A DNA stretch of 64,000 nucleotides from Deinococcus peraridilitoris DSM 19664. GTDB taxonomy: Bacteria > Deinococcota > Deinococci > Deinococcales > Deinococcaceae. Where the stretch lies: the NCBI RefSeq assembly GCF_000317835.1, contig NC_019793.1, positions 3,512,001 through 3,576,000 of the forward strand. Direction: 5' to 3'. Shown here piece after piece: positions 36,855-47,596 of this stretch. The stretch's first letter is position 1. Every line of letters starts with the position of its first letter. Under the pieces are notes generated by a model. It ran no database searches and was not told where the DNA came from. It saw only the letters and a list, made by a program, of their open reading frames with translations. The position numbers and the translations under genes were made by a program.

Positions 36855-37907
36855 TCATTCCGGATCACTTTCCGGCAACTCACCCGCGTCGACTTCGGTT
36901 TTGAGCACCTCGCGCATGACCGAGGTGGCGAAGCTGCCCTTGGGCAGCTCGAAGGAGAGCCAGTACCCGTCAGGAGTGGGCTCAATTCCCATCTCGCCGG
37001 GAAAGATCCGGATAGTGCGGCGGTCTCCCTTACGGGAACGAAAAGCCTCGGGCGTCAGCGCAAACTCCCCGAGCACCTCACGTTCCAGGGCGCCCGCTTC
37101 CTCGGTGAGCTCGCGGACCTTTCGCCCGAAAAGTGTGCCCGTCGCGCTGATCTCACCGCGCTGCGCGCGGGAAGTTTCGGCTGCCGCGTCCTCGACCCGG
37201 AACACCCCTCCGGTGTCGTGCTTTCGGGCCATATCGCCCACGACCAGGCGATCGAAGAGGCCACGCTGCAGGCGCAAACTGACGAAGGCGTTGAACAGCA
37301 CGCTCTGCACGCTGGACACCAGAAAACGGCGCACCCGTGGATCGCGCAGCGACGACTCGCCGCGCAAGACCCGCAGTCCCTCCTCGGCGTTCAGCCCTCC
37401 CAAGCCAAAGCGCTGCGGCCCAAAGTAGTTCGGCACCCCGCTGCGGGCCAGCAGTTCGAGGGTGTGGGCTGCCTGCTCGTATGTCCCCGGCGCCTGGCGC
37501 ACCCGGATCCGGAAACGGTTGCCCTGGAGGTGTCCCATGCCGAGCTTGTTGCCGTGCCGGGACACCTCCAGAATCTCGACGCCCTCCATGGAGAAGCGCT
37601 CCAGCCGGCCCTCGGCCTTGTCGGGGAGGCTGAGCCACTGGGTCGTTACTGCGTGGCGGTCCTTGAGTCCGGCGACACCGACGTGTTTCTCGTTGATGCC
37701 CAGCTGGCTTACCAGCTCGCGGACCACGTGGATGGTCGTGTGTCCGACCTTGCGCAATCTGACGAATACGAAGTCGCCCTCGCCGCACGGCAGGTAGGCC
37801 GGACGTTCCTCGACCACGAAGTCGGCCGGTTCGGTGCGCAAAACGCCGCCCGTTCCCGGGGTGTCGGTGAGGGCGGCAAGGTCGGACCAGGAAAAGGTGA
37901 GCTTCAC
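36855..37907 (-). CDS. truD: tRNA pseudouridine(13) synthase
   Basis: Makes pseudouridine 13 in tRNA-Glu. 350 residues from GTG 37907. The catalytic Asp lies in [11 protein letters not shown] (about residue 85); [13 protein letters not shown] and [12 protein letters not shown] are typical TruD signatures, with the TRUD insertion domain between them. GTG 37907 is preferred over an open frame 14 codons longer because TACGCT ends exactly six bases before it. Confidence 0.95.
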   Translation of the reverse strand: MKLTFSWSDLAALTDTPGTGGVLRTEPADFVVEERPAYLPCGEGDFVFVRLRKVGHTTIHVVRELVSQLGINEKHVGVAGLKDRHAVTTQWLSLPDKAEGRLERFSMEGVEILEVSRHGNKLGMGHLQGNRFRIRVRQAPGTYEQAAHTLELLARSGVPNYFGPQRFGLGGLNAEEGLRVLRGESSLRDPRVRRFLVSSVQSVLFNAFVSLRLQRGLFDRLVVGDMARKHDTGGVFRVEDAAAETSRAQRGEISATGTLFGRKVRELTEEAGALEREVLGEFALTPEAFRSRKGDRRTIRIFPGEMGIEPTPDGYWLSFELPKGSFATSVMREVLKTEVDAGELPESDPE

Positions 37908-37913
37908 CCACAC

Positions 37914-37919
37914 AGCGTA
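37914..37919 (-). promoter_or_regulatory. Leaderless -10 box of truD
   Basis: TACGCT on the minus strand, six bases before the GTG at 37907. Confidence 0.5.
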
Positions 37920-38027
37920 GCGAATGCCGCTTCCAGGCCGCAGCGCCAAGATGGTATTTCGGGAATCGCGTAGGTGATTGGCGCTTCGAGATGAGCAAGA
38001 CCTGCGTCTTTGCGATAGAATCTATTT

Positions 38028-38046
38028 TTGGGTGCCCGTAACCCAA
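38028..38046 (+). other. Small hairpin in the typA leader
   Basis: TTGGGT and ACCCAA pair around seven bases, 50 bp before typA. TAGAAT at 38016-38021 just upstream is the likely -10 box, which puts this hairpin at the start of the message. Confidence 0.3.
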
Positions 38047-38096
38047 GGGCGTGAACGTTGAACGTCGGGTGACACCACGGGCCAGGGAGTCAAGAC

Positions 38097-39878
<1,782 letters not shown>

Positions 39879-39903
39879 ACACGCTCGCGTAAACGCCAGA
39901 CCG

Positions 39904-39937
39904 AAACGAGGGAAGCAGCAGGCTTCCCTCGTTTTTT
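39904..39937 (+). terminator. typA terminator
   Basis: A perfect 13-bp stem (39904-39916 with 39922-39934) followed by T residues. Confidence 0.9.
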
Positions 39938-40018
39938 GCTGGCCATCTGGGGCGCGCTGCTATTGTGGAGTCACTGTCGTTCACCTGTGAAGCGAGCAGA
40001 CGCCAAAGGAGCACCCGC

Positions 40019-41128
40019 GTGACCCCCATTTTGATTGCCGCCCTCATTGTCGCCGTGATTTTTGCCTTGCGGGGATCAGGCCGCTCGGTGCCGCTGGCGG
40101 GTGTGGTGCTGGCAGTGGTCGCCCTCGGGGTGATTGCTACGGGAGGCTGGTTCGTGCACCCGGTTGGGGCGCTCACGCTGGCGTGGCTGGCAAGCTTTGT
40201 ATTTTCCAGAAAGCGCAGGCGCAACCTGCCGTTGCTCGCCGGCGGGCTCGGAATGCTGTTTGCACTGTCGTTGCTGGGCGCGTCATGGCTGGTTCATCCG
40301 GCTGCGGGCATGGCCCTCGGCGTACTTGCCTCGGTGCTCTTCACCCGGCGCCGGCGTGACCTGCCGGACGTGGCTGGAACACTGGCGGTCATGGCGCTGC
40401 TCGGTGTACTGGGCGCTTCGTGGGTGGCGTTTCCAGCCAGCAGCCTGATGCTGGCGTGGCTGGCAACGGTGATGTTCTCCGGTAAAGTCTTCGTTGAGCC
40501 CAAACGAAAGGACACGCAGCCCGACGGGGAGTTGACTGCGTCACCGCATGCTCTGCCCGCAACCAGCATTGACGGCGCCACGGTGTGGACATCAATGGCC
40601 GGCGAAGCGCAAGCGCGTGAAGACGTCTTTGTGCCCGCTGGCCGCCGGGCAAGCTCGAAACGCCGTAGTAAAGCCGGACCGGGAGTGTCCGGTCCGAAAC
40701 CGGACGCTCCGGACACCAGAACCCAGATCGAACGTGTTGTGGGTGATCACGGAGCGCAGCTCCCGCCAGAGGCCACATCACGCCTGGAAGCCATTCGGCA
40801 ACGAGGCGCCGAAGCTCTTCAATACCTGACCGAGCGCGGCCTGGATGGAAGCGAACACGCGCTGCTCGCCCGGCATATCGTTGATGAGTATGCCCCTGAC
40901 GCAGTGAAAGCGTATCTGAGGCTACCCCCCTCAACAGCCAACACCTTGCCTCTGCAGGACGGCAAGACCGGGCGCGACCTGCTCATCGAACAACTCGACC
41001 TCCTGCTCGACGGTGTCGCCCGGATTATTTCCGACGCGACTGTTTCGGGTGGGCGCGAGCTGCTGGCGCACCAGCGGTTCTTGGAAGCCAAATTTCTTGG
41101 TGGCAAGAAAGATTTTGAGCTCGATTGA
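40019..41128 (+). CDS. Membrane protein with three tandem two-helix repeats, XpaC-like C-terminus
   Basis: 369 residues. The GTG at 40019 is preceded by AAGGAG. Residues about 23-156 contain three copies of a 45-46-residue unit: PLAG, a helix, GxSW or GGW (W44, W90, W135), HP/FP, a second helix and an Arg-rich turn (SRKRRR, TRRRRD). A linker rich in Ser/Arg/Pro follows, then a soluble helical domain (about 245-365; LLLDGVARIISDATVSGGRELLAHQRFLEAKF) loosely like XpaC, the 5-bromo-4-chloroindolyl phosphate hydrolysis family. Function unknown. Confidence 0.7.
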   Translation: MTPILIAALIVAVIFALRGSGRSVPLAGVVLAVVALGVIATGGWFVHPVGALTLAWLASFVFSRKRRRNLPLLAGGLGMLFALSLLGASWLVHPAAGMALGVLASVLFTRRRRDLPDVAGTLAVMALLGVLGASWVAFPASSLMLAWLATVMFSGKVFVEPKRKDTQPDGELTASPHALPATSIDGATVWTSMAGEAQAREDVFVPAGRRASSKRRSKAGPGVSGPKPDAPDTRTQIERVVGDHGAQLPPEATSRLEAIRQRGAEALQYLTERGLDGSEHALLARHIVDEYAPDAVKAYLRLPPSTANTLPLQDGKTGRDLLIEQLDLLLDGVARIISDATVSGGRELLAHQRFLEAKFLGGKKDFELD

Positions 41129-41131
41129 GTA

Positions 41132-41180
41132 CCTCCGACTTGAGTTTTGGTGTTCTCCCAACACTCAAGTCGAGCGGAGG
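41132..41180. repeat. Inverted repeat, possible terminator
   Basis: A 14-bp stem (CCTCCG then ACTTGAGT, pairing with ACTCAAGT and CGGAGG across a 4-base bulge). It lies immediately after the membrane-protein gene and has no U-run. Confidence 0.5.
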
Positions 41181-41194
41181 CGAGTAAGGGAGGC

Positions 41195-41261
41195 GTGTCT
41201 GCCGCTGGGTTCTGTCGTTCTCGGTGCTGTTCCCACAACGGTAGAACCCAGCGGCAGACAC
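41195..41261. repeat. Perfect 19-bp inverted repeat
   Basis: 41195-41213 and 41243-41261 are exact reverse complements around 29 bases. The outer flanks also pair: ACTCAAGT at 41163-41170 with ACTTGAGT at about 41260-41267. Resembles a miniature mobile repeat or structured RNA. The remainder, 41270-41540, is AT-rich, contains repeated TGTGAA motifs, and is probably the promoter of the DUF2334 lipoprotein gene. Confidence 0.6.
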
Positions 41262-41547
41262 TTGAGTCACATGAATTGCCCTATGTATGCCCGTTGTCTG
41301 CGGCACCATACCGGCACCGGAGTGAGGGCCAGGGTGTCTCCATTCATGAAGGTGCGATCGCGTCGGGCTTCAACTACGCGGTAGCGTGAGAAAATTATTT
41401 ATATGCACCGCTGCCCTATGAGTGCATTTTTCCATGTGAAACACGATTTTTGAAGTTTTATACGATGTGAAGTTTTCCATCCCTTCATGTAGATTTCAAT
41501 CATTTCACCGCTGAATAAAAAAACTAATGTGAAAACGGAGGTTGGTT

Positions 41548-43320
41548 ATGGGCAGGAAGTGGTCAGCGTTAAGCATCTCGCTGTCACTCCTCATCGGATG
41601 CAGCCAGGCACCCACGCCCGATTCGGCGAACCAGTCGGCACATCCTGCTGGAAAAACCGTACCGGGTGGCCCTCAAGCTGTGGCTCAGCGCGACAAGACT
41701 GGAGGTCAGGGCCGTCAGCGCCAGCTGGCGCTGAATTTGGGTCTTCCAGGCTGGCCAACCTTCAAGCACACTCCCCGAAAACCATTCTCAAATGCCCGGC
41801 CAGCAAGACCGGACGAGCTGCGTCCGGCCATTCCCGATGGCCCGCCTCCGTCCTTGCAACTTCAGTCGCAGGCGCTGAGTGCGTCAAGCGGTACCATCAA
41901 CGTGTTCTACAGCGATCCACTTCCTGCCTCGTCTCCGTACCGGGATGGAGGGCGAGTACACGCGATTCATTTGGCGAATCTGCTGGGCCACTTCCCGGGA
42001 TATCAGATCGTCGTCAAACGCATCTCGGAATATCGAGCGGGGGATGCGTCGGCGAGCGTTCGGACATTTTACATCGGAACCGTTTTCGACGAGGTGATGC
42101 CGGCGTCGTTTCTCGACGAAACGGCGCAAGGCGCGCCGGTGACCTGGATCAATTACAACATCTGGCAACTGGGTGAAAAGCTGCCGACCCGTCTGGGACT
42201 GCAGTACGTCGAAAGTATTTTCGCCACGGGAGGCGAAGAAAAAACCACCTACAACAAGATTGAGTACAAGGGATACACCTACGACAAGTACATCGCGCCG
42301 ATGGCCATGATCAAAGTGCAGGCGAACGCGGGCGTGAACGTGGTTGCTACGGCGAAGAATGCCGCAGGCCAGGCAATTCCCTACATCGCGAACAGCGGCA
42401 AGTTCTGGTATGTGGCGGACGACCCGTTCTCGTATATCCACCCGACGGACCGCTACGTGGCCTTTGCAGACACCCTGTTCAGCATGCTGGAAAGCCAGGA
42501 ATCATGTACTCCGCGCGCCATCTTGCGGATCGAAGACCTCATTGCCGAGGACGATCCAAGCGGACTGCGAAACATCCTCGACGTGCTGGTCAAGGAGAAG
42601 GTCACGAAATTCGGCATGACGGTCATTCCGCAGAATGTCGTGCCGCAGGCTGATGGTACGTTCAGCAACTACAACTGGAACCGGAATGTCGCGATGCTCA
42701 AACAGGTCTACCGGGGAATCGATCTGGGAGGGAGGGTCATGCAGCACGGCTACACCCACCAGTTCACGCCGCTGCGCAACATGAGCGGACACAGCGGTGA
42801 TGACTGGGAGTTCTGGTACAAGGCCCAGGAAACGCCTATTCCGAACCTGACCGCAAGCGGAGCCGTGAAGCGAATTCAGGACGGTCGCAAGCTCTTGCTG
42901 AAACTCGGCATCCAGCAGTACGGCTGGACCACGCCTCATTACGAAGCGCATACACCGTTTTACACGCCCTTCAATCAGGTGTATCCGCAGGCGCTCGAGC
43001 GGCGTATATACGTGGGTGATGATGTGCGTGCCGGCCAGTTTTTTCCCTACGCTGTGCGTGACACTTATGGCACGAAAGTTATTCCTGAAAACCTGGGAAA
43101 CATCCAGGTCGGCTGGATGCCCGCGCAGATCCTGGAAGCCGCGAAAGCGAATCGGAACCTCACTTGTCCCACGGCCAGCTTCTTCATCCATACCTACCTG
43201 TTTGAGCCCGATTATACGGACGAGGACAAAACGACCCAAGAGGAACTGGCGGCGTTGATTCGGGGAATCCGCGACCTCGGATTCGAGTTTGTGGATCCGC
43301 TGGAGTTGCAGGTTCCGTAA
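41548..43320 (+). CDS. DUF2334 lipoprotein, putative polysaccharide deacetylase-like enzyme
   Basis: 590 residues. The signal peptide ends in LLIGC (Cys about 18). A low-complexity stretch (20-100) is followed by an N-terminal alpha/beta region (TINVFYSDPLPASSP) and the DUF2334 domain (about 320-590): RAILRIEDL with the metal-type Asp, MQHGYTHQF, WEFW, TTPHYEAH and KVIPENLG. DUF2334 is structurally related to NodB-type deacetylases; activity is inferred. ATG 41548 is favoured by GGAGG six bases upstream. It is a paralogue of the gene at 45928-47583 and faces that operon. Confidence 0.88.
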   Translation: MGRKWSALSISLSLLIGCSQAPTPDSANQSAHPAGKTVPGGPQAVAQRDKTGGQGRQRQLALNLGLPGWPTFKHTPRKPFSNARPARPDELRPAIPDGPPPSLQLQSQALSASSGTINVFYSDPLPASSPYRDGGRVHAIHLANLLGHFPGYQIVVKRISEYRAGDASASVRTFYIGTVFDEVMPASFLDETAQGAPVTWINYNIWQLGEKLPTRLGLQYVESIFATGGEEKTTYNKIEYKGYTYDKYIAPMAMIKVQANAGVNVVATAKNAAGQAIPYIANSGKFWYVADDPFSYIHPTDRYVAFADTLFSMLESQESCTPRAILRIEDLIAEDDPSGLRNILDVLVKEKVTKFGMTVIPQNVVPQADGTFSNYNWNRNVAMLKQVYRGIDLGGRVMQHGYTHQFTPLRNMSGHSGDDWEFWYKAQETPIPNLTASGAVKRIQDGRKLLLKLGIQQYGWTTPHYEAHTPFYTPFNQVYPQALERRIYVGDDVRAGQFFPYAVRDTYGTKVIPENLGNIQVGWMPAQILEAAKANRNLTCPTASFFIHTYLFEPDYTDEDKTTQEELAALIRGIRDLGFEFVDPLELQVP

Positions 43321-43360
43321 CCTGAAGCGTTTGTCCATTTCATTGATGGAGTGTCTTCCT

Positions 43361-44551
43361 CCTCAGTACCCCACAACTTGGTTCGGGTAACGTCCTGAAG
43401 GGCGATTTGATCGCAGCGTAGACACAAGAAGAGCGGCATCAAGGGAGTGTGTCGCTCCAAGAAGCCGCTCTGGCTGATCCTACCAAGCTCGGCGAGGTCA
43501 TCAAGCACCATCTGCCATTCCTACGCCGAGATACCCTGCAACGCCTCGCCGACGTCGTCACCGCCCTGATTCAAGCTCGCTCGACCAAGCACGCCCAGCT
43601 TGCCCTCCATCTGCCCGGCACAGTCGGTGCCGTCAGCAAGCTGCGCCGAGTCGAGCGCTGCCTACACGACCCTCAGCTCGATCGCGACGTTTTCTTGAAG
43701 CTCCTCGTGCCACTGCTGCCCGACGAGAAGCTGGTCATGACCATGGACCGCACGAACTGGGAACACGGCGAAGCCGACCTGAACCTCCTTGTGCTGGGCG
43801 TAGTGCTTGAAGGCTTCACCTTGCCCCTCGTGTGGATGGCCTTGCCGCACGGGGGTAGCAGCGACACCGGAGTGCGTGAGCGTTTGGTCGCTCAACTTCT
43901 CAAGGTCTTGCCCGCGAAGCGGTGGCGTGTTCTGGTTGCCGACCGTGAGTTCGTCGGGGCGGCGTGGTTCACGTTTCTGAGGCGGCGCGGCATCAAACGC
44001 TGCCTGCGCATCCGAGGTGACGCTCGGATCGACGACGTGCGGCTCGACGAGGGCTGGGGGTACGTGCAGCCCGGACAAGTGGTCGCGCTGCTCGAAAAAG
44101 CGAATGTGTACGGCAACGTCATGCAACTGGTCGTCACCCGCACCGACGCCGGGGAACTGCTCGCCCTGGCGACCGACCTGAAGATCGACGAGACGCGGGC
44201 GGTGTATCGTTTGCGCTGGACCGTGGAGTGTACCTTCAGCACTCAGAAATCCAGAGGCTTCGACCTGGAGGCGAGTGCCATGACCAGGCCGGATCGGCTG
44301 GAACGCTTGTTCGGGGTAGTCACGCTGGCTTTGGCATGGTGTTTGCGTGTCGGCGTGTGGTGTCACCAGCAGCGGCCCATCAAACGCAAAAAACACGGAC
44401 GCCGTGCAGTGAGCCTCGTCAGGTACGGCCTGGAGCTTCTTTCCGCTTCTTTGCGTTGGGACACGAGTGACTGCCTGACACTTTTGGCGCTTGTCATGCA
44501 GCCTTTTCCCGCTCCAGCACACCACTCAATCCAAGTTGTGGGGTACTGAGG
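43361..44551 (+). mobile_element. IS4-family insertion sequence, apparently intact
   Basis: 1191 bp with perfect 21-bp terminal inverted repeats (43361-43381 and 44531-44551) and a 7-bp direct repeat TCTTCCT on both sides (43354-43360 and 44552-44558). One full-length transposase. Confidence 0.9.
43449..44549 (+). CDS. IS4 family transposase
   Basis: 366 residues. DDE catalytic core: Asp in TMDRTNW, Asp in LVADREFVG and Glu in the YREK signature, here YRLRWTVE with K seven residues on (Y-x2-R-x3-E-x6-K intact). The stop lies inside the right terminal repeat. The GTG start at 43449 has AAGGGAG close by. No frameshift or stop, so the element may still move. Confidence 0.93.
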   Translation: MSLQEAALADPTKLGEVIKHHLPFLRRDTLQRLADVVTALIQARSTKHAQLALHLPGTVGAVSKLRRVERCLHDPQLDRDVFLKLLVPLLPDEKLVMTMDRTNWEHGEADLNLLVLGVVLEGFTLPLVWMALPHGGSSDTGVRERLVAQLLKVLPAKRWRVLVADREFVGAAWFTFLRRRGIKRCLRIRGDARIDDVRLDEGWGYVQPGQVVALLEKANVYGNVMQLVVTRTDAGELLALATDLKIDETRAVYRLRWTVECTFSTQKSRGFDLEASAMTRPDRLERLFGVVTLALAWCLRVGVWCHQQRPIKRKKHGRRAVSLVRYGLELLSASLRWDTSDCLTLLALVMQPFPAPAHHSIQVVGY

Positions 44552-44863
44552 TCTTCCTCCATCAATTCCATTTCCAAACGCTCCTGGTCAAGGTCACTCG
44601 CTCCCCGCGCTGACAGCGTGCCCAAAAGCGGTTTCGGGCACTGCGCGCTCTCCGCTCGGTCAAAAACATTGATCAAAAACCGATCAATGTCTTTGACAAC
44701 CCCTTTAAAGTGTCGTCCGGTGATGGCAGGTGCTTTACCCGTTCGGTTTTGCAAGGTGTCGGTGGACTTGAGCGATTTCAGCTGCCCACTTGATCGGCAT
44801 CTTGGAGTGAAATGCCGCGACGAGCAGGCCAGCTGCGCGGTAGCTGCCCGTACAGCATGAGCA
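44552..44863. other. Intergenic stretch after the IS4 element
   Basis: 312 bases with the second half of the split palindrome and the operon terminator. A minus-strand open frame crosses it into the IS but has no start signal and no recognisable domain. No gene supported. Confidence 0.4.
44662..44690 (-). terminator. Terminator of the exopolysaccharide operon
   Basis: A 9-bp stem (44666-44674 with 44682-44690) followed by TTTTT on the minus strand, about 175 bp after the GH26-like gene. Confidence 0.6.
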
Positions 44864-45928
44864 CTATTGATCAAAGCTCGGCGTGTCAAGCACCAGGGGC
44901 GACGCGAGCTTGGTACGAAAGACCCGCGCCAGTTCGGGTACGGCCTGCACCCGCATCTCGGAATTGTGGCTGGGAACGGTGTCGTTCTCCCATGCTGAAT
45001 TCCACCAGGCAAAGCCTCGCACCTGAGGCCAGCGGTTTTGTAACAGCGAGGTTAAGGCGGCCTCTGCCCAGGGAACAACGCGCTCCACAGGATGACTGGA
45101 AACCATCCCAAATTCGGCGAGCAAGATGGGCTTGTTCGGAGCGAGCCTGGTCAGTCGCGTCACGGCGGCGTCCATTTGAGCTACAAATGGGGCCGAGGAG
45201 GATTGCAGCGGAGTTTGCACGCCATAAGCCGAGACAGCCAGCCAACTGACCACGTCGTCTCCCGGGTAATACCCTTCCAGCCGATTGCTTGCCGTCTGCG
45301 GATCGTCAGCGGCATTGACGTGAAACACCCATGACACATTCGTGGCTCCCCGCGAGCGGATGACATCCACAAGATGTCGGTATGCCTTTCGAAAGCGTGC
45401 CGGTCCGTTGGGCGCATTGTGGATCTCGTTCCAGGGAAACCACCGTCCGTTGACCTCGGTTCCGAACTCAAGCAGGATTGGTGTTCTGAACGCCCGTGCC
45501 GCGTCTCCCCAGTCTCGCAGGTCCCTGTCGAACGTGCCTCTGGCAATTGCCTCCAGGGTGAATATCCTTTCTGGTCGTCCGAGGTCCGTAGAGCTGCGCA
45601 GCATCAGCCGAATGAACGGTACGGCGCCGCGCGCCCGGATCCACTCGGCGGTGGCTCGGGGAAATGTCCGGTCGACGCTCCATTCGTTCGAGAAATAAAC
45701 CCAGGCCACCTTGCGACCAACCGCCTGCTCGTACGCTTCGAGATCTGCTGGCCTGATGTCACTCTCGCTTCCTTGAAACCTTCCCGGATAGACACCGTGG
45801 TAGAGCTTTCCTTCCGGTGGAAGCGAGAGAGGCACTGGGCGGGAATCACGGCTGGCCGAGGGTGCTGGGCCCATGCCGACCAGTGCCAGGCTGAGCAACA
45901 CCACATACAGATGAGGACGGGCGATCAT
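44864..45928 (-). CDS. Secreted GH26-like glycoside hydrolase
   Basis: 354 residues with a signal peptide (YVVLLSLALVGMGPAPSAS). GH26-type (beta-mannanase clan) barrel: the acid/base Glu lies in EFGTEVNGRWFPW (about residue 162) and the nucleophile Glu in KPILLAEFGM (about 277). ATG overlaps the stop of the DUF2334 gene by one base (TAATG), so the two are translated together. Within an exopolysaccharide operon it may trim or release the polymer. Substrate not determined. Confidence 0.88.
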   Translation of the reverse strand: MIARPHLYVVLLSLALVGMGPAPSASRDSRPVPLSLPPEGKLYHGVYPGRFQGSESDIRPADLEAYEQAVGRKVAWVYFSNEWSVDRTFPRATAEWIRARGAVPFIRLMLRSSTDLGRPERIFTLEAIARGTFDRDLRDWGDAARAFRTPILLEFGTEVNGRWFPWNEIHNAPNGPARFRKAYRHLVDVIRSRGATNVSWVFHVNAADDPQTASNRLEGYYPGDDVVSWLAVSAYGVQTPLQSSSAPFVAQMDAAVTRLTRLAPNKPILLAEFGMVSSHPVERVVPWAEAALTSLLQNRWPQVRGFAWWNSAWENDTVPSHNSEMRVQAVPELARVFRTKLASPLVLDTPSFDQ

Positions 45929-47583
45929 TACGGGGAAGTGTCGGATGCGGATTTGAAAGGATCGACAAAGCGGAAGCCCAGCTGTGAAAGCTGCCGCATG
46001 AAGGCCGTGAACTGGCGCTCTGTGACTTTGTGTTCCCCTTGGTAGTCGGGACTCAGCTGGTAAGGGTGAAAAAAGAAGCTGACCCAGGGGCACTGCAAGG
46101 CGCGGTTCGCTCTGGCCACTTCGAGCATGTGTTGCAGGCTCGCGGGCGTTTCGACTTGGTCCATGTTCTCTGGAAGAATATAAGTTCCCAACACATCCCG
46201 TACCGGATACGGAAAAAACTGCTCAAAGGTCACGCTTCCGGTCCGGTAGGTTCTGCGCTCGTAGGCAATCGGGTAGGCCTGCGCAAAAACCTCGTACAAC
46301 TCTGCAGGCGCCGCATAGTGCGGAGTGACCCAGCCGACCGGCCTGATGCCCAGGTCTTGCAAGATGGTCTTGCCGAGCTCCAGCCTTTCGCGTGCTGCAG
46401 AAGCCGTCAGGCCAGACAAGGGGGCGTCCGTACGGGCATCCCAGAATTCGTAGTCATAACCACTGATGCCCTTGGGATTGGCCTGCACTTCGTACTGATG
46501 GGTGTAGCCATGCTGGAAAATCCGGGCACCGAGGCGCTGCATGCGGCGCAGCTCGGCAAGTAGTTCCGGGCGACTTTCCCACGACACACGGCGACCGGGT
46601 GCCCGGAATTCGGGAATCACCGTGGCCGAGAAGGGTATATGTTCCCGTTCGAGCAAACCGATCGCCCTGCGAAGAACTGCAGCCGACTCGTTGGGTTGAA
46701 TGTCCTCCATGCGAACCAGGGCTCGTGGCACGCATGATCGTTTCTGGCCCAGCATATCGCCCAGCAGGTCGGCCAGAACAAGATACCGGTCGGTTTCCCC
46801 CGGCTCTTCGAGGGGGATGTCTGCAAAGTACCAAAGTCGCTTGAGCTGCGCGACGTAGGGCAGACGCCGGCCCTGATGGTCGTGCGCCCAGGCATGCACC
46901 CGGACACTGGCTTTGTCTGACAGTTTCACTTCCGAAATGTCGAGCCGGCCCGGGCGTTTAAAGGCGTGGTTTCGGTATTCCACCCGGTCAAAGCTGGTGG
47001 GCAAGGGAAGGTTCTGAACTGCAGAGATGCCCAACGGGAGCAGCGCGTCAGACGGGAGCTGCCACAGATTGTGCCCGATCCACGTGACAGGTGCATCCTG
47101 GAGGACGTCATCGACAAACGCTTTTGGTAAAAGTCCGCCATACACATTGCCGAGATAGAAGGTGCGCCTGGTCTGAAATGCCTGCCCGCCCGTGTATTCG
47201 GATACCGGCTTGACCGTAATATGGAGGTTGGGGAACGAGCCGAGCAGGTTCTGAAGTTTAACGGCATATGAGCGGGCCTGGTCGGCATATGCTGGGATGA
47301 TGCCTGGTCCCGTGTGAACGAGGATCAGTACTTCGCCGCCCAGGGTGCTGATTTGGCGCTGTACATCTGCCAGCACCTTCTGTGACTCGTCGTGCGAGCG
47401 TGCCGCGCGGATGTCCATGATCAGGGTTTTCAGGTTGCTGAACGACAGGCTGAGGATAGCTGCGGTGAATGCGGCCAGCAAGAGGAAGGTCAGTGGCACG
47501 ATCGTCCTGGGTGTGGAGTGCCGCTGCCACACGTTTCGAAGTCGTTGGCGGTGCTGGGGCTGGTGATGCTCTGCCTTTTTCAA
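45928..47583 (-). CDS. Membrane-anchored DUF2334 protein, putative polysaccharide deacetylase-like enzyme
   Basis: 551 residues. One transmembrane helix near the N-terminus (about 27-46, IVPLTFLLLAAFTAAILSL) with a basic cytoplasmic tail, so the rest faces outward. Same architecture as the lipoprotein at 41548: an alpha/beta region (EVLILVHTGPG), then DUF2334 with RALVRMEDI, IFQHGYTHQY, YEFWDA, VTPHYAAP and YILPENM. TTG start 13 bases after the glycosyltransferase stop, with a weak GTAGG upstream. Confidence 0.87.
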   Translation of the reverse strand: MKKAEHHQPQHRQRLRNVWQRHSTPRTIVPLTFLLLAAFTAAILSLSFSNLKTLIMDIRAARSHDESQKVLADVQRQISTLGGEVLILVHTGPGIIPAYADQARSYAVKLQNLLGSFPNLHITVKPVSEYTGGQAFQTRRTFYLGNVYGGLLPKAFVDDVLQDAPVTWIGHNLWQLPSDALLPLGISAVQNLPLPTSFDRVEYRNHAFKRPGRLDISEVKLSDKASVRVHAWAHDHQGRRLPYVAQLKRLWYFADIPLEEPGETDRYLVLADLLGDMLGQKRSCVPRALVRMEDIQPNESAAVLRRAIGLLEREHIPFSATVIPEFRAPGRRVSWESRPELLAELRRMQRLGARIFQHGYTHQYEVQANPKGISGYDYEFWDARTDAPLSGLTASAARERLELGKTILQDLGIRPVGWVTPHYAAPAELYEVFAQAYPIAYERRTYRTGSVTFEQFFPYPVRDVLGTYILPENMDQVETPASLQHMLEVARANRALQCPWVSFFFHPYQLSPDYQGEHKVTERQFTAFMRQLSQLGFRFVDPFKSASDTSP

Positions 47584-47596
47584 CCTACATCTAATC

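Larger units (their letters stand above)
43326..44582. repeat. Palindrome split by the IS4 element
   Basis: Removing the IS and one 7-bp duplication rejoins two arms: AGCGTTTG (43326-43333) with CAAACGCT (44575-44582), and ATTGATGGAG (43342-43351) with CTCCATCAAT (44557-44566). Between these paired parts each arm has the same 8 bases in the same orientation, so that stretch would form an internal loop. The IS went into the loop. Confidence 0.6.

Noticed and set aside
44494..45012. 172-codon open frame on - between the IS4 element and the GH26-like gene
   Set aside because: Runs across the IS edge and into the GH26-like gene; no start signal. Possibly an ancient remnant, not supportable as a gene.
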